NCBI GenBank assembly: GCA_030533445.1
Contig: CM060083.1
Span: forward strand, 29,513,166 to 29,577,165
Origin: Cyprinodon diabolis
Taxonomy: Eukaryota > Chordata > Actinopteri > Cyprinodontiformes > Cyprinodontidae
Direction of reading: 5' to 3'
Length of the DNA stretch: 64,000 bases
How positions within the stretch are numbered: the stretch's first letter is position 1; every line of letters starts with the position of its first letter. This document shows, one piece after another, positions 50,701 to 59,676 of the stretch. The translations under genes and the position numbers were made by a program. The notes beneath the pieces are model-generated. The model did not search any database, had not been told where the DNA came from, and was given only the letters and a program-made list of their open reading frames with translations.

Positions 50701-53613
50701 AACCCAGTGTCTCACATTACAATTTAAGGAGTTAATCCTGCAACAAATATTGGTATCTTTTTTTCTACATATAGGTTTTATTACCTGCTACACAACTGAA
50801 GGAGCTACTGCTGCCATTAAGTGCCTACCTTTTCCTTTACATATAAAGTACTTTTGGACCAATGCCTTTGTGTCTTTATTGCTTGTTTGCTTTGCCTTGT
50901 CAAACTTCTACTGTATTTGATAATAGCAGATGGCTTTTCACACAAATTAGTTTCTAGTGGTTATTATAAGAACTCTGCCTTTCCAATGTCACCATGTGCA
51001 ATCTTAGTATAAGAATTGTTGTTCATAACTTGATTGCATCAAAAGGAATTTCCTAAAAAATACTTGAACTAATCAGCTTAATGTGACTGCATTATTTTAT
51101 TACAAGTATCAAGTTGTAATTAAATGAAGGTAAATAACTTTGAATATATCTGTATAATTATATCATATTACTTACATACTGTATATGTGCAAGTAAACTG
51201 AATCAGTTTGTTTTGTAATATTGTTTTGGTTTAAGTTAATACAAAAAAATGTACTCTATTGAACTGAAATGTAATAAATTAATACAATTAAAACACGGGT
51301 TACATTAATTTTCTAAGATATTTAAGCTTGCCATTTGTTTGGCTACCATTGATTAGAGTTGTTTTCACAGAATAAATGCCCTTTAGTTAAACGTCTTAGA
51401 GGCTTTTCAATTATTTTATTACACATCTTCCCCAGAGGTGCCGATAAATATTGCAGACACTGCAAAAACAAAGTCATTCAATATTTGGATCAATCAAATG
51501 TACAAATGTACAATCAACTTAGATATAACCCATGAATATTATCCTTTTAGGCACTGTTCCCAGACGTGATAATAATTTGGTCGCATCACAGAAGACATTA
51601 GGAATACAATAACATAGGGAGTGAGAAGAGAGGTAAACATTGTGAGATAAAGAGAAGCAAAGGAATATTGAGTGGAAATAAGTGACCAGATAGGGTTATG
51701 AATGTGCAATCAATAGAAATGCTGAGAATGTGCAAGAATAGAACCAAACTGAAAAAAGGTCAGAAGAAAGCAGGAGAAAGTAAGTGGGATTAGAATCTAA
51801 GGGCCTGACAGTGAAGAATGGAGGCAGTTAAAGATATCTGCCATGCGATCTGTTATTACAGAAAGAAGGAAGAAAAACAGCTTCTTTTTCTCCTTCTTTC
51901 ACTACAAAATAAAGACACTCATCAATTTAAATCAGCGGGTTCCTGGACCTCACCTTTTCTCTGTCAGACACCGAGTGGTGAAGGCGTCTTCTTCCTGCCA
52001 TCTGTCCATTCATCACGCCAAGGAAGAAGACACCCTCTCACGGGGCATCCTGGGTAATCTTGCGTGGCCGGAAACGCGGAAACAGGGAACGGATGGTAGA
52101 GGGGCTCCTTTGTTATTTACTGCTCACTTAGCCCCTCTGCACCCCGACACACATGCAATTTATGAGGACAATTGTCGGACCCGCCGCGCTCCGCTGAAGC
52201 ACTCCCTGATGGATGTACAGTGAGCCAGAAGGAAGTAGCGAATGGAAAATAGTGAGTGAAAAAGGCAGAAATAGAAGTTGTGATGTCATATGTTTTTTAA
52301 TTAAACCCATCAATTAATGAGATCCTTTAGTAATACAGGAGTACATATTAAGCTAAAATATTTTCCCTTTTCAGAGAATGTGACTTCATGTGATGACATG
52401 AACGCAGCTACCTGCTCATATGTCTTCCGAAATGCCACCAACACACCAAATGTCACTGGAATGTCAGCAACTCCACTGTTTGTGCTTTGGGATTATATTG
52501 TGGTGCCTTCATTTGAGCAGCTCTGTCCATTCCTCGACCCACCATCTCCCACCCTTCATCTTTCCTTTACACCTGTAAACTTCCAATTGTTGTGTTTTTT
52601 GTTCCGTTTTTTTTTTCTTTTTTTTCCTGCAATAGCTGCAGGCGTCTGGTGCAGTAAATGTTCAGTCAAAATAATCCATTAGAATAAGCGCTGATTACAA
52701 TTGCATTCTCATGAAAGAGGGAGATTAATGAGCTTAACCCTACTTATGTTCCATCCATTTTGTGCTGTAAATCAATAATCCCATAATAATTTTCTTCAGT
52801 GAGGGTAACAAAGCCCCCAGAGCAGTGCTGCCTCTCTCCCTCTCTTCATGAGTTATTTGAGCTGCCCTGCTATATCCTTTGTTCTCCGTGAAGTTACCTT
52901 TTGGGATTGCCAGGACCAAACACATGTATTTTTAGTATTTTCTACACAGTCTGGTCTGAAACAACACAAGGGATTGGTGAGACTCCAAGAAGCAGAGAAG
53001 GAAAAAAAAAAAGGGGGGGGGGGGGGGGGACAGCAAATAAGTTGAGAGGAGGAGTGATGTTGCTGAGAGAGCAGGGGAGAACATGAAATGCATTGGAGGA
53101 AGAAAAAAAATGTAGGAAACAGTAGTGGTGAGGTAGGCAATTTTACAAGGCTGCGTTTAATCAGACTTTCCTCCCTCTGCATAATGACGCTCTAAGGTAT
53201 AATTGTTCTTTTTTTTCTCTATGTCCTTTGGTTTTTCATTTAGATTTTAAAGGAGATAAAAATCAAATAGTTTCAGATGTCTTCTGAAAAAATATTAGCT
53301 AAAAGTTTGCAAAGATTAGTAGAGTTAATACAAAGTAGTTTTTCTTTTTACACAGCACTTACAATAGTACTCAAGCCTTCTGAATAGTTTTAGATTTTGA
53401 CATGCTGCAATCACAAAAAAGCAGTTTTGATAAGACAGAGGAACATAAAGCAGTGCATTATATTCGTATTTAAAGAAAATCTAAAATCTTTAAACAAGGC
53501 TAAGTATGGGAGCGCTGTCAGGGGGAAAGAGTCCTCAGTCAGCTTTAATCAAACATGTCTGATTTGGAGTTTGAGTATGCCATTGCAATACATGAAAAAA
53601 CTTTAAACAGTTC
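50701..53613. other. No gene confirmed
   Basis: AT-rich, with a CpG- and GC-richer block at 51930-52230 that stands out (possible conserved element). It carries a 126-codon frame without a recognisable domain. An A11 G17 run lies at 53002-53029. Confidence 0.35.
53002..53029. repeat. A11 G17 homopolymer junction
   Basis: Eleven A followed by seventeen G. Prone to length error in sequencing and possibly to G-quadruplex formation. Confidence 0.95.
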
Positions 53614-53615
53614 TA

Positions 53616-54836
53616 CACTCACCGGCCACTTTATTAGGTACCCCATGCTAGTAATGGGTTGGACCCCCTTTTGCCTTCAGAACTGCCTCAATTCTTCGTG
53701 GCATAGATTCAACAAGTTGCTGGAAGTATTCCTCAGGGAGTTTGGTCCATATTGACATGATGGCATTACACAGTTGCCGCAGATTTGTCGGCTGCACATC
53801 CATGATGCGAATCTCCCGTTCCACCACATCCCAAAGATGCTCTATTGGATTGAGATCTGGTGACTGTGGAGGCCATTTGAGTACAGTGAACTCATTGTCA
53901 TGTTCAAGAAACCAGTCTGAGATGATTCCAGCTTTATGACATGGCGCATTATCCTGCTGAAAGTAGCCATCAGAAGTTGGGTACATTGTGGTCATAAAGG
54001 GATGGACATGGTCAGCAACAATACTCAGGTAGGCTGTGGCGTTGCAACGATGCTCAATTGGTACCAAGGGGCCCAAAGAGTGCCAAGAAAATATTCCCCA
54101 CACCATGACACCACTACCACCAGCCTGAACCGTTGATACAAGGCAGGATGGATCCATGCTTTCATGTTGTAGACGGCAAATTCTGACCCTACCATCCGAA
54201 TGTCGCAGCAGAAATCGAGACTCATCAGACCAGGCAACGTTTTTCCAATCTTCTGTTGTCCAATTTCGATGAGCTTGTGCAAATTGTAGCGTCAGTTTCC
54301 TGTTCTTAGCTGAAAGGAGTGGCACCCGGTGTGGTCTTCTGCTGCTGTAGCCCATCTGCCTCAAAGTTCGAAGTCCTGTGCGTTCAGAGATGCTCTTCTG
54401 CCCACCTTGGTTGTAACGGGTGGTTATTTGAGTCACTGTTGCCCTTCTATCAGCTCGAACCAGTCTGGCCATTCTCCTCTGACCTCTGGCATCAACAAGG
54501 CATTTCCGCCCACAGAACTGCCGCTCACTGGATGTTTTTTCTTTTTCGGACCATTCTCTGTAAACCCTAAAGATGGTTGTTCATGAAAATCCCAGTAGAT
54601 CAGCAGTTTCTGAAATACTCAGACCAGCCCTTCTGGCACCAACAATCATGCCACGTTCAAAGTCACTCAAATCACCTTTCTTCTCCATACTGATGCTCGG
54701 TTTGAACTGCAGGAGATTGTCTTGACCATGTCTACATGCCTAAATGCACTGAGTTGCCGCCATGTGATTGGCTGCTTAGAAATTAAGTGTTAACGAACAG
54801 TTGGACAGGTGCACCTAAGAAAGTGGCCGGTGAGTG
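53616..54836 (-). mobile_element. Near-complete DD36E (Incomer-like) Tc1/mariner transposon, 1221 bp
   Basis: The element is bounded by TA dinucleotides at 53614-53615 and 54837-54838, the Tc1/mariner target duplication. Its ends are inverted repeats: the left starts CACTCACCGGCCACTTTATT and the right, reverse complemented, starts CACTCACCGGCCACTTTCTT; they stay similar for about 30 bp with three mismatches. Between them a single transposase gene fills almost the whole length on the minus strand, with about 30 bp from its stop to the left end and about 150 bp from its start to the right end. Only one inactivating change is seen in the gene. A degraded relative lies at 42402-42846. Confidence 0.92.
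53648..54688 (-). pseudogene. Tc1/mariner DD36E transposase with one premature stop
   Basis: Cut-and-paste transposase that would bind the TIRs and catalyse excision and insertion at TA. The gene starts at an ATG at 54688 (peptide MEKKGDLSDFERG) and runs 346 codons to a TAG at 53650-53648. Codon 36 (54583-54581) is TGA, in the helix-turn-helix region; the remaining 274 codons from an internal ATG at 54472 are open. In that 274-residue part the catalytic triad reads D83 (WSDESRF), D174 (QQDNAPCH) and E211 (PDLNPIEHLW), with 36 residues between the second D and E, which places it in the DD36E group (Incomer) and not in classic DD34E Tc1. A TGA where arginine CGA would be usual suggests CpG decay. 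As it stands the full protein cannot be made without readthrough; a product from the internal ATG would lack the N-terminal DNA-binding part. Confidence 0.9.
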
Positions 54837-54838
54837 TA

Positions 54839-55283
54839 TATAACTTTAGGTGTATGTTTAAGTTATTGTCTTAGTAAAAGAAACTCCACCCCAATCTAAT
54901 TTATTTTCCAGCCTCATATTGCTTTTATCGAAGAATTTTTCTTTCCTGTCCAGCTTATCTATCTTTTCTAAAGCAAAGCATCTCCTCAACAAAATGATGC
55001 CACTACCTTTCTTGATGATTGGGACAGTTTGGGACAGTTTGTTTAAAATATCACTAAGTGATATCTACAGTATAAAATCCACACTGGATTTTATATGGAG
55101 GCTAGAACATTAAAAATGTTATAGTCTGTTTCACCTGCTTGTGTCGCTATTTAACCTGCCTTCAACCAGTCATCATTGCCAAATTATTCTCGAGTTCTTG
55201 GTAAGAGTCTTCCAGCAAATCTAAGTGTGTTCTGATTACTAGATCCTGACCTGTTCTGCCTTTGGACCTCTGAGCCCAGCGCT
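54839..55283. other. Repeat-like flank, possibly LTR-derived
   Basis: The 55140-55280 part ('cgctatttaacctgccttca', 'cagtcatcattgccaaatta', 'gatcctgacctgttctgcct') has the pyrimidine-rich, TATTTAA-bearing character of a fish LTR-type repeat. Similar phrasing seems to resume at 60463-60560 ('tgatctgtttgggggtcatg', 'ctggattctgcctgtttacc'), as if the intervening 5 kb were inserted. A 10-bp tandem (gggacagttt twice) lies at about 55021-55040. Confidence 0.3.
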
Positions 55284-55469
55284 GCTGGAAGTACTTTTGA
55301 ACGGGGGGTGCTGCAAATTTTTTTTTTTTTTTTGACAAAAGACCTATGAGTCTATAGGGCTATTTAAAATACAATAAAATTAAACAAGTTAATGGATTGA
55401 GATTCACTACTTTATTGTCATATACACTTCAATGCACATAACAAGGGTCTCTAATACACAGACATCATG

Positions 55470-55859
55470 TGCTGGATGTGCTCTCTTCATCCTCTGACAA
55501 TGGGAGCTGACTCGGAGCTTGTCTGCCTGGCTGTGTGGTTCCAGGACCGGGTCGCCTTTTATAGCTGCTTTTTGTATCTACTACTACTGTCTCCTTTAAC
55601 CCCAGTCGGCCTCTGCAGATGGCCACTCACACTGAGACTGGTTCTGCTGGAGGTTTCTTCCTGTTAAAAGGGACTGTTTTCCTCTCCACTGTCGCTACAA
55701 GCATGCTTAGTGTGAGGGATTTCATTCGAGTCAATGAGTCGATGCAATTAACTGGTCTTCCTTAGATAGAAAACTTTGAATCAATTTGACTGTATGATCT
55801 GGTGAACTGTAAAGTGCCTTGAGATGACATGTGTTGGCGCTATAGAAATAAACTGAACT
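55470..55859 (+). mobile_element. Rex1-type LINE 3' UTR fragment
   Basis: Starts at 'ggatgtgctctcttcatcct' and follows the 21843-22565 UTR to 'ggcgctatagaaataaactg', with a small deletion just before 'ttggcgcta' and scattered substitutions. It is 5' truncated inside the UTR, so it carries no coding sequence. Confidence 0.8.
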
Positions 55860-56513
55860 AAAAACTGAACATCATCAGTTCTCAGGTGAATATATGTGCT
55901 TTTAATTAAACTTCACAATAACACTATAACAACATAGATTTGGTCAACTGGCATGAACCCGAGTGACTGTGTTTATGTCACACATGACTGTTAGCTCCAA
56001 TATCCTTTTTACGCAAACCACAAGGAAATAATTATATTATTATACTACTTAAACGTTATTGAAAATTTCTCTATTACACAAACAACCTAAGACCAAAATA
56101 ACACTCTTAAATACTATAGTAATGTTAAATTGCATGAATACTGTAGATATGGAAGTGCGCAGTGGCACCATACACTTACTTTGAGCTATAGGTAGGGTGC
56201 CCTGGTTACAGGTGTCCAAATGTTCAGGCGCACTCTGAGTTTATGCAGAAAAATGTCTCTTATAAATGAACGAATCAGAAATTGATTTCTGTGCCCTATT
56301 TCCTCCTCGTTTCTGTCATTGGACTATGTAAAGGTACTAGTCTGCTGTCGCAAGCAGGATACCATCAGAGATGGCAAAAGTACTCACTTTCCGTACTTGA
56401 GTAAAAGTGCAGATACTTGTGTAGCCCTGGTTAAAAAACAAAAACAAAAATGATCTACAAGATAATCACAGGTTTATGTTCTCTGTATTAAAAAATACAG
56501 GTGAGAGTCATGT

Positions 56514-57294
56514 TGTTGGGATCCTGAGGCTTGCCCACCAGAGGGCGTCGAGGATCCTCTTCTGTTTTTTGCTTTCTTTTAGGGACTGGGTTACTGTTGG
56601 GATCTGGGGATGTACCACCTTTCTCCAGCAGAGTGCGCCGTGGGACTCCTGGGCTGGAGCCCTCCTGCACACCTGGAGCTCGTCTGCTTATCAGGAACCT
56701 TCCCTACATAAGCAGCTGCCAGACCTTCCTTCAATGCCGCAGTGTTGACCTTAGTTTGGTTAGCAAACCTGAGCCTCTGTTACCAGAAAGAATCTTAGTC
56801 ATCTCAAGAGAGAAAACTGATTCTAATCTGCCTCTGTCTTTGCTCACAGGAAACCTATCTCAAGTCTGAAGCTTTGGGTGAGCTTAACCTGCCTTCCTGC
56901 CCTGGTGAGCCAAACCTGAAGATTCCAGTCTGGATTTCTCCTGCTGCTGGAAACTCTGATCAAGGTCTGCCATTCAAAGTCAGAAGCTAGACGCTGCTGC
57001 TGCTTGTGCACTCTGCTGAACCAACAGTCTCTGGACCCAACGGTTCCCTCTCTCACAAGTAAAGCCTGGACTCCTTCAAGGTAGACTCAGAACTATCCTA
57101 AGACTCAATTAATCATCTGACTGCCTGGCTAATCAAACTGTCATCTCTGCAGACATCAGTGAACCCAACCCGGACCAGTACCAGATCCAGTTCATGTCTT
57201 TGTGTCAAACTCATTTCAATAAACTCTTTTAAACTTTTACTCAGCCTCCGTTTGTGTTCGGCATGTGGGTTTAACCTAAAACCAAATCATGACA
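56514..57294 (+). mobile_element. Sushi-type (Ty3/Gypsy chromovirus-like) 5' LTR
   Basis: Starts TGTTGGGATCCTGAGG and ends about ATCATGACA just before the primer-binding site, roughly 780 bp. It has a TATA-like 'ctacataagc' at 56704-56713, a transcription start region about 30 bp on (56734-56737), and CAATAAA at about 57216-57222 as polyadenylation signal, so U3, R and U5 can be told apart. The starting TGTTGGGATC recurs as TGTTGGGATCTGG at about 56596, hinting at an internal duplication. No 3' LTR copy is found in the window. The exact left end (56511 or 56514) is uncertain. Confidence 0.65.
56734..56746 (+). promoter_or_regulatory. Predicted mRNA 5' end / self-priming sequence
   Basis: GCCGCAGTGTT at 56736-56746 is the exact reverse complement of AACACTGCGGC at 57296-57306. 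It lies about 30 bp downstream of the TATA-like box, where the RNA is expected to begin. In Tf1 and sushi elements the first 11 nt of the mRNA fold back on the PBS to prime reverse transcription. Start site is inferred, complementarity is observed. Confidence 0.65.
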
Positions 57295-58092
57295 GAACAC
57301 TGCGGCCACAAACAAAACCCAGCAGACACCCTCCGGAGGAGGCTTGAGGAACAAGCTACTCAGATCCATAAACACGACTCAACCTTCCGTGAGTTAAATC
57401 CCAGTTTTGATTCAAAGAAAACACACGTTTCAAGATCCCACAGGCTTCGTGGGAATCACAAGATGGCGCCAGCTCAACTTCCGGTTCCAGAGCCCATTTC
57501 GTCACTTCCGGAATTCCGTCCGTCACTTCCGGTTTCAGATCCGCTTCTAAGGTCAGAATCTGCTCCGTCATTTCCTGATTTCCGTCCTTCACTATTTTCT
57601 GGCGAATCTAGTGAATGTAAAAGTTTTCTTTGGCAGTGTAAATTGTTTTTCGAGCTCAATCCGTCCAGTTTTCCCGACGACGAGAGAAAAATAGTTTTTG
57701 TTCTCTCACTTTTATCCGGTAGAGCCTGTAAATGGAAAAGAACCCGTTTTCCTTCTGAATCAACTATCAACTGTACATTCGAAGAATTTTTTAACAAATT
57801 CACTCTAGTTTTTTCTAGTAAATCTGTCGAGTCTCATGGGTTGTCAAACATTAAACAAGGAAATAGATCCGTCGAAGAATATTCTGAAGACTTCCGGGTC
57901 AGAGCCTCTGCTTCCGGATGGAGTGACGCTATGCTAAGAAACGTCTACTTGAACGCATTAAATAATGAGATTAGAAAAGAACTAGCAACAATAGATCAAC
58001 CTACAACCCTGGAAGAACTTATTTGCATAGCAACCTATTTGGATTACAGACTACAAGCAAGAGTCAAGCCCAGGTCTAGAAAACAAGCTTAG
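57289..58092 (+). CDS. gag: Gag polyprotein of a sushi-type Ty3/Gypsy retroelement, no zinc knuckle
   Basis: A 267-residue frame from an ATG at 57289 that overlaps the end of the LTR and the primer-binding site. Residues about 75-105 are rich in proline and serine (PEFRPSLP repeats). The region from about residue 105 onward (FSGESSECKSFLWQCKLFFE, SSFPDDERKIVFVLSLLSG) aligns by eye with the capsid-like core of sushi/PEG10-RTL type Gag. It ends with the typical LEELICIATYLDYRLQ segment followed by basic residues (RVKPRSRKQ). Gag would form the capsid shell that packages the element RNA. The frame stops before any CCHC zinc knuckle, and no protease, reverse transcriptase or integrase follows, so this is a gag-only or truncated copy. 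An intact frame of this length in noncoding DNA suggests a fairly young insertion or retained use; neither is shown. Confidence 0.85.
   Translation: MTEHCGHKQNPADTLRRRLEEQATQIHKHDSTFRELNPSFDSKKTHVSRSHRLRGNHKMAPAQLPVPEPISSLPEFRPSLPVSDPLLRSESAPSFPDFRPSLFSGESSECKSFLWQCKLFFELNPSSFPDDERKIVFVLSLLSGRACKWKRTRFPSESTINCTFEEFFNKFTLVFSSKSVESHGLSNIKQGNRSVEEYSEDFRVRASASGWSDAMLRNVYLNALNNEIRKELATIDQPTTLEELICIATYLDYRLQARVKPRSRKQA
57296..57306 (+). promoter_or_regulatory. Primer-binding site (self-priming type)
   Basis: AACACTGCGGC lies immediately after the LTR end. It does not look like a tRNA 3'-end complement (no TGG start) but is exactly complementary to the predicted RNA 5' end at 56736-56746. Confidence 0.65.
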
Positions 58093-58240
58093 CCCGGTCC
58101 AGTTCAGATCTGTCCTGTCCAGTCCAGTCCAGTCCTGTCCAGTCCAGCTCAGTTCAGCCTAGTCCAGCTCAGTCCAGCCCAGTACAACTCTGTACAGCCC
58201 TGTTCAGTCCACTTCCGCAAAGTTTAGTCCAGTTCAGCCA
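58093..58240 (+). repeat. CAGTCCAGTC-type short tandem repeat tract
   Basis: About 150 bp of imperfect pentamer repeats (AGTCC, AGTTC, AGCTC variants), immediately following the gag stop codon. It separates gag from the next open frame. Confidence 0.85.
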
Positions 58241-58388
58241 TCACCTACATGACCGCCAGTTAGCACCATCCGTTAAAAAGATAAAAATCAAACCACAACT
58301 CACAACCCAAGCAGTCAGAGCCCCCGTAATCCAGGAGTCAGTTCTCTGGAACTTCTATTACGGGGATAGAGATGATCTGTTCCCCTTC

Positions 58389-58964
58389 TTGTCACCTTAT
58401 CATGAACCAATTAGCCCTACTCCTGAGCCCGTTAGCAATTCAGCTAAACCTGCACCTGAACCCACTTACACACCAGTTAACCTTTTGCCACAGTCAGCCT
58501 GTGAACCCGTTAGCCCAGCTTCTAATGAACCCCGACGTAAGAGACGGCGGCGCCGTAAGCCAGCTCTGAGCCGTCTAGAGACCCCTGAACCAGCTCTGAG
58601 CCGTCTAGAGACCCCTGAGCCGGTTCTGAGCCATCTAAAGACCCCTGAGCCAGCCGGGAGCCGTCTTGAGTCAGTTCTGTGCCATTTTGAAACCCCTGAG
58701 TCAGCTCCGTGCCATTTTGAAACCCCAGAGTCAGCTCCGTGCCGTTTTGAAACCCCTGAGTCAACTCCATGCCGTTTAGAGACCCCTGAACTTGCTCCAA
58801 GCAGTCTAGAGACTCCCGAGCCGATTCTTAGCCGTCTAAAGACCCCTGAATTAGCTCTGTGCCGCCTAGAGACCCCTGACTTAGCTCTGTGCCGTCTAGA
58901 GACCCCTGAGTTAGCTCTGTGCGACCGTAGCCCCAACGTTGCTGCGGAGGTTCTCCTGGGTTAA
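58389..58964 (+). CDS. Decapeptide-repeat ORF downstream of gag
   Basis: The open frame extends upstream of 58389 to about 58260 without a stop; no ATG is obvious near its start, so the boundary is nominal (TTG at 58389). The first part is proline-rich (SPTPEPVSNSAKPAPEP), followed by an arginine-rich stretch (RRKRRRRRK) that could bind nucleic acid or act as a nuclear signal. Then come about a dozen tandem 10-residue units with consensus (A/P)LxRLETPEx, from about 58557 to 58925, and a TAA at 58962. The DNA period is 30 bp, so the protein repeat reflects a minisatellite. The segment before the proline stretch reads VLWNFYYGDRDDLFPF. Position after gag suggests an altered Gag C-terminus or accessory ORF of the retroelement; I do not recognise it. 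Confidence 0.5.
   Translation: MSPYHEPISPTPEPVSNSAKPAPEPTYTPVNLLPQSACEPVSPASNEPRRKRRRRRKPALSRLETPEPALSRLETPEPVLSHLKTPEPAGSRLESVLCHFETPESAPCHFETPESAPCRFETPESTPCRLETPELAPSSLETPEPILSRLKTPELALCRLETPDLALCRLETPELALCDRSPNVAAEVLLG
58557..58925 (+). repeat. 30-bp minisatellite
   Basis: About 12 units of a 30-bp repeat with core 'ccgtctagagacccctga', kept in frame. Units in the middle share a 'cattttgaaacccc' variant, suggesting unit-by-unit duplication. Confidence 0.9.
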
Positions 58965-59593
58965 GGTGGAGAAGAGAAGACAGAGTGACGACCGGAGTTT
59001 TCGTGCGCTGCCGGAGTTTGCACCTTTTGGGTGAGCGAGTCCGTTCCCGTTATATTCTGGGAAAAGAGGATTTTTTGTTGTGACGCACCCTATCTTCAAC
59101 AGGCCTGCAACGAAAGGTTAAACCGGTACTGAACTGTGTGTGTGTGTGCGTGTGTGTGTGTGTGGGCCCACGTGTAGTGTTTAGTGATGCGTTTCTTTTG
59201 TGGTAAAAGACTGGAGTACTGCTAGTGCAAAAACTTTGGACCACGGTTTTGAGAAAAAGTGTTTAATCAGTTGAAAAAAAGAGAAAAAAAAACAGAATTG
59301 TTGATAAAGGAAAAGTGTTCCAACTTTATTTCACATTGGTTTGAGGGATATTTAGGTTTAGAAGTTAAGTGCCTAGAGGTGGTTTATTTTATATATTTTT
59401 TTATTTTTGCTGGTTAAAAAGAGGGTAGCCTGAGTCTGGGCTGAGCTTTTATTTTCGAGTTTTAATTAAACGGAACCGTTTCTGTAGCAGGTTGTCTGGA
59501 ATTATTTAAGTTATTTCCCTTATCAGTCAGAGGAATAAGTTTGGATTTAATTAAGGTAAACCTGAAGGGTATCTACCAGAAAATAAAGAACCC
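58965..59593. other. Non-coding tail of the insertion
   Basis: Begins CpG-rich ('gacgaccggagttttcgtgc'), passes through a (GT)n run at 59135-59164, then becomes AT-rich. No LTR, pol domain or host exon recognised. Confidence 0.4.
59135..59164. repeat. (GT)n microsatellite
   Basis: About 15 GT units with one GC interruption. Confidence 0.9.
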
Positions 59594-59676
59594 AAAAAGA
59601 AAAGAAAAAAGGGGGGCACCCCACTAGTTTATTTACATTTGGAGCTCAGTTATTTCATGACAGGCTAGTGGGGTGC
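59594..59676. other. Purine tract followed by a 12-bp perfect hairpin
   Basis: A run of A/G ending in six G (59594-59616) is followed by GCACCCCACTAG (59616-59627) and its exact reverse complement CTAGTGGGGTGC (59665-59676), 37 nt apart. The hairpin ends four bases before the insertion boundary. A purine tract at this place resembles a polypurine tract next to a 3' LTR, but no LTR copy follows. Confidence 0.7.

Noticed and set aside
51843..52223. 126-codon plus-strand frame
   Set aside because: No recognisable domain; it starts in an A/T-rich tract and enters a GC-rich block, as a chance frame would. The block itself is listed as a finding.
53742..54586. Plus-strand open frames across the Tc1/mariner element
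   Set aside because: Antisense to the DD36E transposase; they show no motif.
58466..58936. Minus-strand frames across the decapeptide-repeat region
   Set aside because: They are antisense shadows of the 30-bp minisatellite, which leaves several frames open. The plus-strand frame is preferred because it is co-oriented with gag and has the proline- and arginine-rich lead-in.
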